Below, one piece after another: positions 21,501 through 32,600 of a stretch of DNA of 64,000 nt. Within the stretch, counting starts at the first letter, position 1. Each line of letters starts with the position of its first letter. The notes beneath the pieces are model-generated. The model was not told where the DNA came from. It did not search any database and worked only from the letters and a program-made list of their open reading frames with translations. The DNA comes from Colius striatus. Lineage: Eukaryota; Chordata; Aves; Coliiformes; Coliidae. The DNA lies in the NCBI RefSeq assembly GCF_028858725.1, contig NC_084759.1, positions 174,265,770-174,329,769 of the forward strand, read 5' to 3'. The position numbers and the translations under genes are program-made.

Positions 21501-24500
21501 GAAATTATTGCTTATGATAAGTACTAAAAAATAGCTTGAAAAACGTGATTAAAAACTAGGTCACTAAATAAGGCTTAGGATGACTTGCGTGCCTTTTAGT
21601 TGTTTCAGAGTTGTGAAAGGGAAATAAAAGGTTTAAAATTTTCTAGGTGCACTTTGTAACTTGAAATGTCTACAGTTTTCATATCTTGTTTTTTCACTCA
21701 GATTTTGAAGCTGTTCTGAAGCTGGAACCTGGAAATAAACAAGCAATAAATGAACTCACTAAAATAAGGAATGTATGTATATGTGAGCTTTTTAAGTTTT
21801 TTTTGGCATGCCTATAGTAGTAGGGTTTTTTTTTTCCAATCTTTATTGTGTAATTTCTAACATATTTTACAATTATTCTTCAAGCTTTTGATCTTTTGGT
21901 CAACTTGCCCTTTTTTTCAGGAATTAGCTGAGAAAGAACAATGGACTCATCAAGGATATCCTGAAGTATTGATAAAGGAAACAGAAATAAAAAATATAGT
22001 CAATGTGTTTCATAATCCATCACACCTGAAATCAACAGTAAGTTGTTTTGTTTTGTGGGTTGCTTTCTGTAATGATGGGAAAAGTAGAGTGTTTTTTTTT
22101 CTTGCTTATTTGTGTAGACTAAGTCCAGATAGGTACGTCTTGCCTGTGGAAAGCCCAAAATTTTACAGATTTACTCTTCTGATATTTTTCAGGAACTTAA
22201 CTTCAGCATTTCTGTGTGTGTAACAGTAGTGGCAGTGTAAACATTTAGCCTATAGTACTACATGCAGGGAACGCTGTGTCTGACTGTGTCTGAAATGGGG
22301 AGGTTAACCCCACAACCCTGTCCTGTGTCCGTAGCTAACATTGCAGCTGAGAGTACAGGAGCTACAGTTGAGTCTGTCTGTGTTTGATTGAAAACTTGAG
22401 AAAGCTCTGGGTAAACTTTCCTTCTTTTCATCTGCGCTCTGCAGTTTCTATAGCAGCTGTAGTGATAACAAAACACATTGCCTATCCATGTCATATGATG
22501 CTGTAACCTGGGGCTACAGCAAGAGCCTTGAGCCTGCGTTTTCATCCAGACAAACTGTAGAATAGCTGGGTGTTGGTTTTCAAGTAGCAGTTGTTTTGGG
22601 CTATGAATTACCAGTGGTTAGAGTCAGATTAATGAGTTACACGTGACAATTCAGAAAGTAATATCAGCTTTCTTTACATATTAGGCTTCCCTTTTTAGTA
22701 CATTTAATCTTTATAGAGTTGTATAAATACAAAGTGTATTGACACTTGGAAATACTTTAATATTCTGCTCTTGATAATTTCAGAATGTTTGTTTACCTAT
22801 ATTAGTTACAGAATTCAGATGGACAGTTTTAGTAGAAACTATGTGATTATTTTGATTCTTCTTTGGAGGGGAGGAGTATTATGCACTCTATAACTGGATA
22901 TAATATTTCTAGAAACCTAAATGAATTTTTTGTGAAGTAGCTGAAATACTACAGACAATGATACTACATTTTCAGTTTGGCTGCTAAATTAAGTGAAGAT
23001 ACTAGGTTGATTGGGATTTTTTCTTGATATTGTGTTAAGGTAGAGCAAATACAGATGAGGCGTATCTGTGCTTTTAGTACTGCCCAAGGGTTGCAGAGAG
23101 AACTGTAATTTTGTGTCATAGCCACCAGGCAGCCTCCCAGTCTTAGCAGAGTGATGAGACTGTATACTGTTAAAGCAAATTACAGTGTCTGTTAATACAC
23201 TAACAAGACAGGTTTCTTGACACAATTTAAAGCAATTTGCAAACTGCTGTGAAGGCTTATGATGGGATAGTTTGAGTCTGAACTGTTGAGTGTGTATATT
23301 CCACTCTGTTTGCATCAGTATTTCTAGACCAGTATACACTATATTCATATTCAGGACATTAAATTCCAAAGTAGAGTGATGAATTCCCCTGCCTCTCCTT
23401 TTCAAACTGCAAAGATGGTGCTAAGGTGATGGTCAAAAACACTGGTGATCATGCAGAGGTTAAAGCAGCTGCACATCAGCGAACTTGCTGAAGATACACT
23501 CTGTCCTGTCATCCAGGTCATTGAAGAAGATGTTGAACAAGTCTGGCCTCAGAACTGATCCATGTAGAACTTAACTAGCCACAGGCCTCCAACTTGACTC
23601 AGCTGTGTTGATCACCTCTAGGCTCTGTCATTCAGCCAGTTCTCGATCCCCCTCACTGTCCACTGATCCAAGCCACACTACCTGAGGTTTCTGATGAGGA
23701 TGTTATGGGAGACAGTGACAAAAGCCTTGCTGAAGTCAAGGTAGATGACATCCACTGCTCTCCCCTCATCTACCCAGCCTGTCATGCCATCATACAAGGC
23801 TGTTAGGTTGGTCAAGCAGGATTTCCCTTTAGTGAACTCAAAGCATTTTAAGCATTTAAGCATTTTAGTTAGCTTATCTTGTAGTGGTGGATTTAGTTGC
23901 CTTATGACGCATGTAACTTTGACAACCATCAGGTCTGAGATACCATCTAAAAATTTTAAGTTGAAGGTCAAGGCCTGTGTTGTTTAGCTAAATTACAAAG
24001 CTTGACCAGGTCATTGGTCAAAATGTATGGTAGTCTTTGCCTGTTCAACCTTAGGTTACTGGGAAAAGAGAATGCAGATTATGAGTTCCTCTACAGTAAG
24101 GATGCACTGGTTTACGAGGGTAAAGCAATAAAATGGTCGTTTAAGGCTCCCCATAGATTGTCATGAAGTTTCTGTTTTTGCCTTTCCATTATTACAAATA
24201 TCTTCTATTTACACCACTGCAGATGAAACTGGTTATCATGAGTTTATTTAAACACAGCTGTTTATGTGGAGCCTGTATATACACTGATGTTGAGGCTACA
24301 CACATGACACATGGTCTTTGTTCTGTTTAGATGCCTTTGCATAGAATACCCATTGAAGTGATTGATGATGAGACACCAAAGAGTGATTTGGCCAGCACTA
24401 CTTCTTTAGTCAGTAACTGGGGGAATTCAATGAATGTTGAAACAACAGAGAATGAGGATGAGATTAGAGATCAGGATGATCAGTTGACTGCAGTGGACAT

Positions 24501-27500
24501 TCCAAAAGCGAAACACTTGAAAATAGAAGAAGTCAGTGATACATCACCGTTACAGTAAGTATAAAAATTGTGATCCTCATTTCAAAAAATAAATGTAATT
24601 GAAATGAAGTCTTCATTTTTAGATTTCTACATGTGATGAGGTATTGAATGTGTTTTGAAGAATCTGAATTAAAAAGAAGATACTGAAGGAGGCTGCAGTT
24701 CTTGCACATCTGCTTTCTTGATAACATAGTGGTTGAGAAAGTGTGATCTATTTAGTGTCAGATGGAAAACTAGTCTTCTTACGTTTCAAATACAAAGAAA
24801 TATTTTCCTGCACGCAACACTGTCTTCTATGTGCACTCCATCTTCCCTAGCTGTGATTTTTGTTTGTAATTCTTGCAGAATTCAAACATTCTTTGGACAC
24901 CAGTTGTGTGAGAAAAGGAGCAGATGAGATGCACCACTTTTTCCTCTGCTGAGCAGGCAGCCAGTAACTTTGTGTTTGCACATAGTTCCAAGTTCCCAAG
25001 TCTGACTGAAACTGAGCTAAAGTATAGAAGCCACTATTCTCACTTTATTCCTGCTAAGTGTTGAAACTCTACCCTTTGTCTGCTTAGGAGATCTCTGTGT
25101 GCATCTCCATCTCATTCTGTTAATAATAAATACTTTTTATGGCATTATGATTGAAGAGTTTCCATGAGAAACAGCCTTCTGCACCCACCATTTCCAGCTC
25201 AGCCAGATGGATTTACTGTGAAGTGTTGAGGGGAAAAAGTGTATTTCTTAGACATGTTGTAACTTCTAAAAAATAAATGGACTTAACTGACAAATTGTAG
25301 GACAGAAACATCTCCACTGTAATCAGTGTTGAAAATGGTTTGCTCATTTGACATGGTTATTGCTTTGCAACACAAAATTGTGGAAAATTTAGGGGTTGGG
25401 GTTTTTTTGCAGCTATTTGTGGTAGAAATCTGTACCATAAAATGCAGTTATTTGCAGGGAAAAAAAGTAGAGAAAGGCTAAGTATATTCATAAGTATTTG
25501 TAGAGTTTGTTGACTTTTGAGGGGTTTTTTGTTTGATTGTGGGGGTTTTTTTTTGTTTTAGAAAAGATGAATCAAATCTAAAGCTTCCGTAATTTGAAAG
25601 ATTATTTTAGATACTGCCTAAACTAAATTGCATTATATTTTTAGAAAAGTGGTAGTATGTTAGGTTTTTAATGAATTAGAAGATCTCCAGTTATGTCTCA
25701 GTGTAGGATGTCCATAAATGCTTTCTTGATTCTGTGTTTCAAAACCTCTTTGCAGGCTGCCTGCTAGCGTGAAAGGAATTTCATCAGTGTTGCATCCGTC
25801 TTTCCCTGTGAGCAAACTGAGAGAAAATGAAATCAAAAAGTCATTTACATCTGCTTCGCCAGTCCCTGCTGTTCCTGCAAATTCTTTCCAGCTTGAGGCT
25901 GACTTCAGGAAGTTGAAAGACTGTCCGGAAAATAAGTACTTGTACCTGAAGGTAGGAAATGTAGTATTGATAGCGCTTGGGCAGTTTCTTAACTATCATT
26001 GAAGACACAATGCAGGGTACCTGTGTTTAGAGTGTCTTAATAATGTACAAGAGTCCCTTTCTTTGATTGCCTTCATGTAATACCAAGTAGTTTGATCCAC
26101 ATTTGAGTATTTCCCCTCTTGTGCCTGGCTTTTCACTTACCTCACTCTACATACAGTCTCTGCATAGTCTACCTCTTCTTCCAAACATAGGCCCCGAATC
26201 TGTAAAAACTTGTCAAATTCTAATTTTTCAAACTAATGCTTCTAGGGTAATTAGACGTAGCAACATTTTTATCTCTTTAAACTGAACAAATGTATGAAAT
26301 GCATCAATCTACTTAATGTGTACTTCTGCTTATATATATATTTTGGGGGAAAAAAATTAGAATTATTTTAAAAGAAGTTAGAAAAAAACCCCACCAAAAT
26401 TAATGTTGAAGGTGAAATACTGCAAGTGACTTCTTTGCTGTCATGCACTTGGTTGTCCAAGAGATCATCACTCAACCCTTTTTTTTGCCTCAAAGTAACA
26501 GTTTCTTATTTTTCCAAAGCAAATAGAACCTTCGCTTTATCCAAAACTGTTCCAGAAATCCTTAGATCCAGATTTGTTTAACCAGATACTGAAAATTCTA
26601 CACGACTTCTACATTGAGTAAGTTTAACTCTTCCTTTGTTTTACATTGCTGATTGCTATTCTGTTCCTTTTTTCGTTTTTTCATTCCTAGCCCCACCCTT
26701 GGGCTTACAAAATTATTTCCATTAGGGAGCGTTACATGAGCATGATGCAGTAATTTGAATTATTCAATTGTTCCTTAAGAAATTAAGTGTATCTTGAAAA
26801 ATCAACCAAAAAAAAGAGGTAGAGAAATAAATAGCCTTTGCTGTATATTGTTGAGTTCTAATAGCATCAGAAACTGAATATTAGACCCTATGAAATAATT
26901 TGTTGGTGTTACTGCGCATGTTCCATTCTCATATAAAATCACACGATATTAATTTGGTATATTAACTTTCTGAGAAGTACGGAACGTTTCATTTTTGTGC
27001 AATGCCTATTGTGATGCATTTCAACTGTCATTTTTAATTACCTGCTAGCATTTTACAGTAGCTTGTAGTAAATGTGTATTGGAGTTAGAAGTCCCGAAAA
27101 GACAGGACCTGACAATTAATTTTCAAATTTCTATCCATGGTACCATTTGAGTCTTAAAGTTCATTTTGCCTGTCAGAGACAGTGTACCACTTCTCTGAAT
27201 TAATCTCTGTGAGAGCAAACACTCAGAGTGTTTTTAGGGTGATGTTTTATGGAGAAAAGCAAATGTAAATCAATTTTAGCCTTTCCCTTGGTTTCTTTAA
27301 AGGTAAACATCCATCATGTGGGTGAAACATGACATCTTAAGAGATACGGTTACATTTGTTCGTATAACACATAAAGGCTAGGAAGTTGAAATTGTTTACA
27401 GTAACGTAAAATACATTTCTTCTGGAGGGAAACAGGACAATCTACAAAAAGAAAATGCTCTTCTTTTTTAGTTTTTGTAACAAAGATAGTGAATGTTTAC

Positions 27501-29224
27501 TGTGTGGATAAAAATAATGACAACTATAATGTGGTGCTCTTTTCTGAGCTTCCTACAACCATGGGTGCTACTTGCCCTTACACACCCCAATATGTTAAAA
27601 AAATGGTGGTGTTACAGCAAGATGTAAGCATTAAGTCCTGTAATAGCTACTAGGTACATGAACAGTAGTCAGTTTGCATCATTCTAGGTTTTTATATTTC
27701 TTCACTCATGCTCTGAATCAAAATGACAGTTACATAAAGATTTCTGAATGTTGACTTTTTGCTTCATGGGTGGAAGAATGAATAGGAAAGATGAGAAAGG
27801 CAGGGAATATGAGAGAGACAGAGAAAGGAATCCCATCAGTCCTTTAAATTCTCGTTCCTGAAGTCTTTAATATTGCTTGCAGCTACTGAATCTGTCTAAT
27901 CAAAAGTAGTTATTTTAGTATTTCTAATAATCTTCTTCAGGAAAGAGGAGCCATCTCTCATCCTTGAAATCCTCCAGAGGCTATCCGAATTAAAAAGATT
28001 TGATATGGCAGTGATGTTCATGTCGGGCTCAGAGAAAAAAAGTAAGTAATTCAGTAGTATCTTTTTAAACATTTGTGATACTCTAGAACGTAGCAAGAAA
28101 TATGTAATATTCTTGTGGCTGTTCCATGCAATAATTGGTTTAGCTTGATTAGTTGTCTAGTTTGCTGATATATTTAGAAGTTAATATGAATGTCATGTAA
28201 TTTTTCTAAATATTTTGATTCCAAATTGATTGTTAAGACTTGAAAACTACAGCTAAATCCTCTTATTTTTATCAGTAATAACTACTACATTTTAGTCTGA
28301 TAACGTAAGCTTCTCTAGCATTTCAGTTTATAGCTGTGTAACATAGCAAATTTGTGAATTTGCATGAAATCTTATATCTGAGATCCAAGGTATCCAAAAT
28401 ATAGTTTCTACAATTTATGAGCATTGCTTGCTAATCCTGACTATACCGTTGGCAAAACAAATGCAAATGTCTCCAAAACACTCAGTGACTGGTTGTCCCA
28501 TTCCTGAGGCATTACTTGAATTCATTTGCTATTTGGGTTGACATTGGCTCAAGTTCATGGTTTGGAAAAGTGAGTTTTGTCTCAGACATTTTCTTTATTT
28601 AGCACACCAGGCAGGCCACGTAACAGTGAGACGCTTGAAAACAAAACATTTCTCTGGGACCAAATAACATCAAATTTACTATGTACAACTGAGTTTTACA
28701 AATAACCAATATACTTTAAAAATTTTGATGTGTGGATCTTCTGAGAATAAAATGATTTGTTTGACTACTGAAGTGCAAGTAAATTCTTCTTATGAATTGC
28801 ATTCACGCCTGTAACCTGATGTAGGTTTTATCTGCCATCTGGCATTAACTTTTATTTTTTGCATTTAACAGCATACTGCCAAGACAGTAAACAAAATGAA
28901 AGCTGTTTGTTTACATGGTCAGGATTGCATACCTGTTTAAGGAAATGTTGTTAGGCAGCTTGTGGGCATCAAAACAAAGTGAGAGCTTCCTTTTGCTACT
29001 TTTTTTTAAATCATTTTGTCAGTAGTTCAAAAAATTGATCATATTTCAGCCATATAACCTGCTGAGGAAAAAATTCATATTTACCTTAAGAGTGTGACTA
29101 ACAAAAGTAACAGCTGAGATTTTCTTTTACAGTTACACAGGCCTTGTTCAATCATGTGAACCTCATGGGATTGAAAGATGCTTCTGTTGAAGAATTGGGA
29201 AAGAAATATGGGATTTTCTCTTAG
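12369..29224 (+). CDS. RPAP3: RPAP3, RNA polymerase II-associated protein 3 (sixteen coding exons)
   Basis: Scaffold of the R2TP/PAQosome HSP90 co-chaperone, which assembles RNA polymerase II, box C/D snoRNPs and PIKK kinases, mainly in the cytoplasm. The sixteen exons total 2019 nt with every phase matching, giving 672 residues (human 665). Order: conserved N terminus ([16 protein letters not shown]); Lys-rich stretch in exon 3; acidic segment in exon 4; TPR1 (about 134-246); linker; TPR2 (about 285-397); long variable linker; C-terminal RUVBL-binding domain from about residue 553. Both TPR domains keep the five carboxylate-clamp positions that hold HSP90/HSP70 tails: K137, N141, N172, K202, R206 and K288, N292, N323, K353, R357. 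The start codon has A at -3. The gene is divergent from ATP23. Confidence 0.98.
13113..13253 (+). CDS. RPAP3: RPAP3 exon 3
   Basis: 47 codons, NLPPIRN through [11 protein letters not shown], with a Lys-rich run (KKKKKSKSK) in the middle. Acceptor CGATTTAG, donor GTGAGT. Confidence 0.97.
13452..14060 (-). mobile_element. CR1 LINE 3' part with long open RT fragment
   Basis: This insertion in RPAP3 intron 3 is antisense to the gene. On the minus strand a 163-codon frame (14020-13529) is open and encodes the C-terminal part of CR1 ORF2, with [35 protein letters not shown] and [14 protein letters not shown]. The CR1 3' UTR follows to about 13452. An uninterrupted frame of this length suggests a fairly young copy. 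It is 5' truncated, as most CR1 copies are, so it cannot move by itself. Confidence 0.93.
14245..14367 (+). CDS. RPAP3: RPAP3 exon 4
   Basis: 41 codons, [12 protein letters not shown] through the acidic [11 protein letters not shown] to AEKEK. It carries clamp residue K137. The donor AAG/GTTATA is weak at intron positions 3-6; read-through would meet a stop after four more codons. Confidence 0.96.
15522..15649 (+). CDS. RPAP3: RPAP3 exon 5 (TPR1, first part)
   Basis: 128 nt starting [17 protein letters not shown]; it includes PTNRA with N172. Acceptor TTCACAG, donor GTAAGA, leaving two bases. Same length and phase as exon 9. Confidence 0.97.
15846..16215 (-). mobile_element. CR1 LINE 3' fragment with CA tract
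   Basis: The plus strand reads TTTAGGTTGGAAAACACCTT, GACTCAAAGGCTTTCCTGGG and CAACCTGTACCAATGTTC, the reverse of a CR1 3' end of a different subtype from the 13.45-kb copy. A CA microsatellite has grown inside it. Lies in RPAP3 intron 5. Confidence 0.85.
16089..16116. repeat. (CA)n microsatellite with one interruption
   Basis: About 14 CA units broken once by TA, inside the CR1 fragment of RPAP3 intron 5. Confidence 0.9.
16556..16677 (+). CDS. RPAP3: RPAP3 exon 6 (TPR1, second part)
   Basis: 122 nt including [14 protein letters not shown] with clamp residues K202 and R206. Acceptor TTGATAG, donor GTGGGT. Same length and phase as exon 10. Confidence 0.97.
17047..17117 (+). CDS. RPAP3: RPAP3 exon 7 (TPR1, capping helix)
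   Basis: 71 nt encoding [19 protein letters not shown] and KKIHQ. Acceptor CTGATAG, donor GTAATA. Same length and phase as exon 11. Confidence 0.97.
17392..17565 (-). mobile_element. Truncated ERV LTR end
   Basis: It starts TGTTGTGGTTTTGCCCAGCC and contains CTCACTGCCCCCCGACC and GTTGTGGATTGAGATGGGCA. This has the layout of the U5-like terminal part of the other LTRs here, read in reverse. About 175 bp remain, in RPAP3 intron 7. Confidence 0.6.
17864..17995 (+). CDS. RPAP3: RPAP3 exon 8 (inter-TPR linker)
   Basis: 44 codons, a charged linker between the TPR domains ending AITEKDL, which carries clamp residue K288. Acceptor CTTGCAG, donor GTAAGT. Confidence 0.96.
18919..19021 (+). repeat. Direct repeat, copy 1 (RPAP3 intron 8)
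   Basis: 103 bp starting AGTTACTGTCATTACTGTCT and ending AATGCTTTTCA. It aligns along its length with 19609-19719, with a few substitutions and two short gaps. Confidence 0.9.
19403..19530 (+). CDS. RPAP3: RPAP3 exon 9 (TPR2, first part)
   Basis: 128 nt starting [20 protein letters not shown], with N323 in PANRA. Acceptor ATTACAG, donor GTAAGT. A short direct repeat lies in the introns on both sides (18919-19021 and 19609-19719). Confidence 0.97.
19609..19719 (+). repeat. Direct repeat, copy 2 (RPAP3 intron 9)
   Basis: 111-bp partner of 18919-19021, 690 bases downstream in the same orientation. Exon 9 lies between the copies and is not itself duplicated. Confidence 0.9.
21168..21289 (+). 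CDS. RPAP3: RPAP3 exon 10 (TPR2, second part)
   Basis: 122 nt, [15 protein letters not shown] then [14 protein letters not shown] with clamp residues K353 and R357. Acceptor TGCTGAG, donor GTATGA. Confidence 0.96.
21702..21772 (+). CDS. RPAP3: RPAP3 exon 11 (TPR2, capping helix)
   Basis: 71 nt, [19 protein letters not shown] and on to KIRN. Acceptor ACTCAG, donor GTATGT. Confidence 0.96.
21921..22037 (+). CDS. RPAP3: RPAP3 exon 12
   Basis: 39 codons, [14 protein letters not shown] onward, the start of the variable linker after TPR2. Acceptor TTTTTCAG, donor GTAAGT. It follows exon 11 after an intron of only 148 bp. Confidence 0.93.
23410..23990 (-). mobile_element. CR1 LINE fragment, RT core
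   Basis: On the minus strand the frame contains [19 protein letters not shown], the reverse-transcriptase motif of CR1 (usual form [11 protein letters not shown], here with D to V). The plus strand shows GTCATCCAGGTCATTGAAGA and TTGCTGAAGTCAAGGTAGAT. The changed Asp and broken flanking frame mark it as dead. Lies in RPAP3 intron 12. Confidence 0.92.
24331..24554 (+). CDS. RPAP3: RPAP3 exon 13
   Basis: 224 nt of acidic, poorly conserved linker that becomes recognisable at its end ([15 protein letters not shown]). Acceptor CTGTTTAG, donor GTAAGT. Confidence 0.94.
25756..25951 (+). CDS. RPAP3: RPAP3 exon 14
   Basis: 196 nt; the first half is variable linker. The C-terminal domain begins with [16 protein letters not shown] from about residue 551. 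Acceptor TTTGCAG, donor GTAGGA. Confidence 0.95.
26520..26617 (+). CDS. RPAP3: RPAP3 exon 15
   Basis: 98 nt encoding [18 protein letters not shown] and [11 protein letters not shown] of the C-terminal RUVBL-binding domain. Acceptor TTCCAAAG, donor GTAAGT. Confidence 0.96.
27941..28041 (+). CDS. RPAP3: RPAP3 exon 16
   Basis: 101 nt encoding [19 protein letters not shown], the most conserved part of the C-terminal domain. Acceptor TTCTTCAG, donor GTAAGT. Confidence 0.97.
29133..29224 (+). CDS. RPAP3: RPAP3 exon 17 (terminal coding part)
   Basis: 92 nt encoding [20 protein letters not shown] through KKYGIFS and TAG at 29222-29224. Acceptor TTTTACAG. Confidence 0.96.
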
Positions 29225-29290
29225 TGAGATGACTGACGTGTAAATTTCTGTTTCTGCGTTTCTCTCCTGTGGAAATCAGCAGCAGCAGCT

Positions 29291-29609
29291 AATAAAGACT
29301 GGAATTTTGTTGCTTTATATAAGTAATGAAACTCTTAGCCTTAGTTTAACCAAATGGCAAATGCCTGAAGAGGTAATTATCTAGTTCTGCAGGTACCCTT
29401 GCTTTCCAGCACCTGAAACAATTGCAGATCTACATTGTCTTCAGTGGAATTTGTTTGCCTAAAAAAGTTGGGCAGATTGGCATTCGAGTTTGGAACTGTA
29501 GATAGAGATCTTTATTAAGAGGAAATAAATATTTATAAACATGTCTTTGGTAAGAATCAAATAGTGTATATTACAAATGTGCATGATTTTTTTTATTTTA
29601 GAAAATAAA
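29291..29609 (+). terminator. RPAP3: RPAP3 3' UTR poly(A) signals
   Basis: AATAAA occurs at 29291-29296, 29524-29529 and 29604-29609 after the stop codon. The first would give a 3' UTR of under 100 bases; the later ones would give a longer alternative. A T/A-rich tract follows the last. Confidence 0.65.
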
Positions 29610-29699
29610 CTGAATGTCGAATTAAAGATACTTTTTTTTTTTTAAGGAATTTTTTAATTATTAAGCCACTTGAGTCATTCTTCTATAAGGATACACCAC

Positions 29700-32600
29700 A
29701 TCAGAACACACAGTGTGCAAAGCAAACCTGGGGTATGGTGGCCAAAAAGCCCTCAAAATTCTTTTACTTGAGTTTTACCCAAAAGCTGAGATTCGCTGTT
29801 GACAAACGAGATGATCCTGTGAGCCTCAACTGTAATTGCAAAACAGGAGGGTGTTAAATACTGCAGAATTTAACTAAAAGTGTAGGGGGAAGAAATACTT
29901 CTTGTGGGTTTTTTGGAGCATGCTTTTAAAATATTCTGATGGAACTCATCTTTTGGGTCAGTTGTTTCTAACCAGGTAGAGCCCTCCAGAATCCTCAAGA
30001 AGCTGAGAATACCTTTCCAGTGTGAAGACAGCAAAGGCGTAAAATCACATGAAATTTGTAGATGAGAGAAGAATTAGCAATAGGCATGATAAATTATTCT
30101 TACCATTACCATGGCCAGGAGGATGAAATAACAGCACTTGTCAAGTATAGTTTTAAGATTTAACTGTAGTATCCAAGTAGTGCTGTCTTATAAAATTGCC
30201 AAGTCTCTAGACTTGACTGCTGTCTCTTTCATCCTGCTTATACTAATATTCTGTCAGCTTGCTTTCAGCCTGGTTCAGCCCGTATGCTTTGATGATGCTT
30301 GTCTGAATGGAAGCCTTCTGTCCTTAATGCTTTTGTTTTGGTAATTATGCTCTTTTTCAGAGGAATGATTAAACAGCTGTAGCATTCAGACTTCAAACTT
30401 TCAAAATGGATTAATAAGAAAAGATATGAATGTTATCTTCTCTGTAGTCTTGTTGTTAGAAAACTAATTTAAAAATGTTTGCAGCTGTGTAATATCCTAG
30501 TTCAGATACAATCCAGTTAAAAAAATAACTGAGCCACATCCTTGGGCTGGGTACCAACTGACATGAATGCAACACTGGATCCCTGAGGTAGCTCCCAGTT
30601 AGTGCTGGGACTGAGCACTAAAATAGCCAGTCTTAGTGGGGGAATGGAAGAGCTTTTACCTAACTGTTTGTAGCTTTCCTCCAATATGAGCTGTTACTAC
30701 TAGGTGTGTCCCAAGTTACTTGATAATTTCTTTCCTTTGTTGTAAAGCACTTCTGATCGTGTACCAGAGATACTACTATAACTAACAGAAGGTGCAGGGA
30801 GGAGAAATATCAAATTTGAAAGGCCTTTGTAGATAAAATGTGCCTTCTCATGGACTGTTGTTACCAGTTGATCAGGGCAGAGATGTGTGCCTGACCAGGT
30901 TATACTAATGGAGCATTTGGTACATTCTCAGAAGCTCCTTCTTGAAGGCAATTGAATGAAAACAAGCAATTATAATGTGGAACTTTGACAGTAAAAACAA
31001 GATGAAAGCAGAAAGATTTGAAACTGTTAGGGCAGGAGTGACCTACAACTCCACTTCATGCAGTCTGCTATGTATTTAATGAGAATAAGTTGTTTTCTAG
31101 TCCCAGCTCCTGCTTTTGTGAAGATTTCTTTTCAGAATTTGTAGGCGGTAAGGAAGGCTGACTGAAAGGAAGCTGTTTAAGGGTGTAAAATTTGGTGGGG
31201 TGGAGGGGTAGATCTTATTTGGTTTGTTACTGAGGCCACCAAGATTTATCTTGCAAGTGATGCACTCTAGCCCTTTGCTTGTATTTCTAAATGCAATATC
31301 TGATGGTGACTTACTAAGTCCCTGAGGTTAATTTTTAGTGCATAGAAAACAATATGAGATGGAGAGCAGATCATGGACATTCAGAGAACTGCTGGCTTCA
31401 CTTGCTCCAGGAGATGGCAATGTTTTTCCCTTCTAAATTGTTGAAAGAGCGACAGATCTCTGAAACAAAGAGTTTAATGAAGACCTGAAGTCAAAAATTA
31501 TTTGTGGGGAGAGAAAGGGATTTTTACATCTTTTTTAAAATTTAAGTCCACCACTCAATGGTTATATCCCCATTGTGTTAGGGGGAAAAAGTGAGTAAAT
31601 AGTGTGAGGCAATTTAACAGTCTGGAATTCTTTTGAGCCCTTTGTTATGTTATGGCATTCAAAACTCTGGAGTCGTATTTGTTGCACATACTGATTCAGA
31701 CTTAAGTTTTGAATTATTCCTTTACTTATCAGTATTAAATGTTAAATTTTTCTAGATAATGTTTGAACTTGTCAAGATTATTTTTTGCTTTGAGTATTAT
31801 CTTCCAGTAGATCTATGAAGCTCTCAAGCTCCATATTATAGTCTACTGATTTAATCGTCTAGATTGTTAGAGTATCAGTGGAACTAATCCTAGGGCATGC
31901 TGCTGCAGAACATCCTTACAGCTTTCTGTTTTGACAGTAGACTGATTTATTTTCTTCCTTTCTGATAACTAGCTAGCTCTGCATTCATACAGTAATAGTT
32001 TAATCTGAGCTGTGTTTGTCTTGCTTATAAGAATGTCCTGCTATGGTTCAATGTCAAGATAAAGATACTTCATCTACTGCTTTTTCATTACAATACTGTG
32101 GAAAAAAGGATTTTAAGGCAACCTGTTCGTGGATTAGGCATGTCGATTACTGTGGAAGGCATAAGTGAAGTATAATTTGAGCACTTGTTCCAAAATATCT
32201 TTTTAGATTTCAAAATTAATGATCTTGACTCTGGTCAAGAAGTTTTGTCTGCCACTCTTCTTCCCCATCTTTCTGTTTAAAAGTAGGCATTTCAGCCTGT
32301 CGGTTCTCAAATACAGCTACTACTACTGGTTTTGAGGCTGCTTTTTTAACATTGTGTTAATATAAGATTAACATATCAGTTTTTAATATATCTTCTAGAG
32401 AAGTCTTTGGGGCCCAAAGAACCTCTGAACAACAAAATTCACGAAACCTACATGTTAACCAATTCTTTCACTAGCCAGAGATCTTTCTTTGTCAATGATA
32501 TGAGTACAGTTGCTTGTAGTCACCATCACTAGGGAAGACTGAAGTGAAAACAGCCATCAAACAGTTCATTTCTTCTCTTACCATCTGTCTGTTGTTTTTC

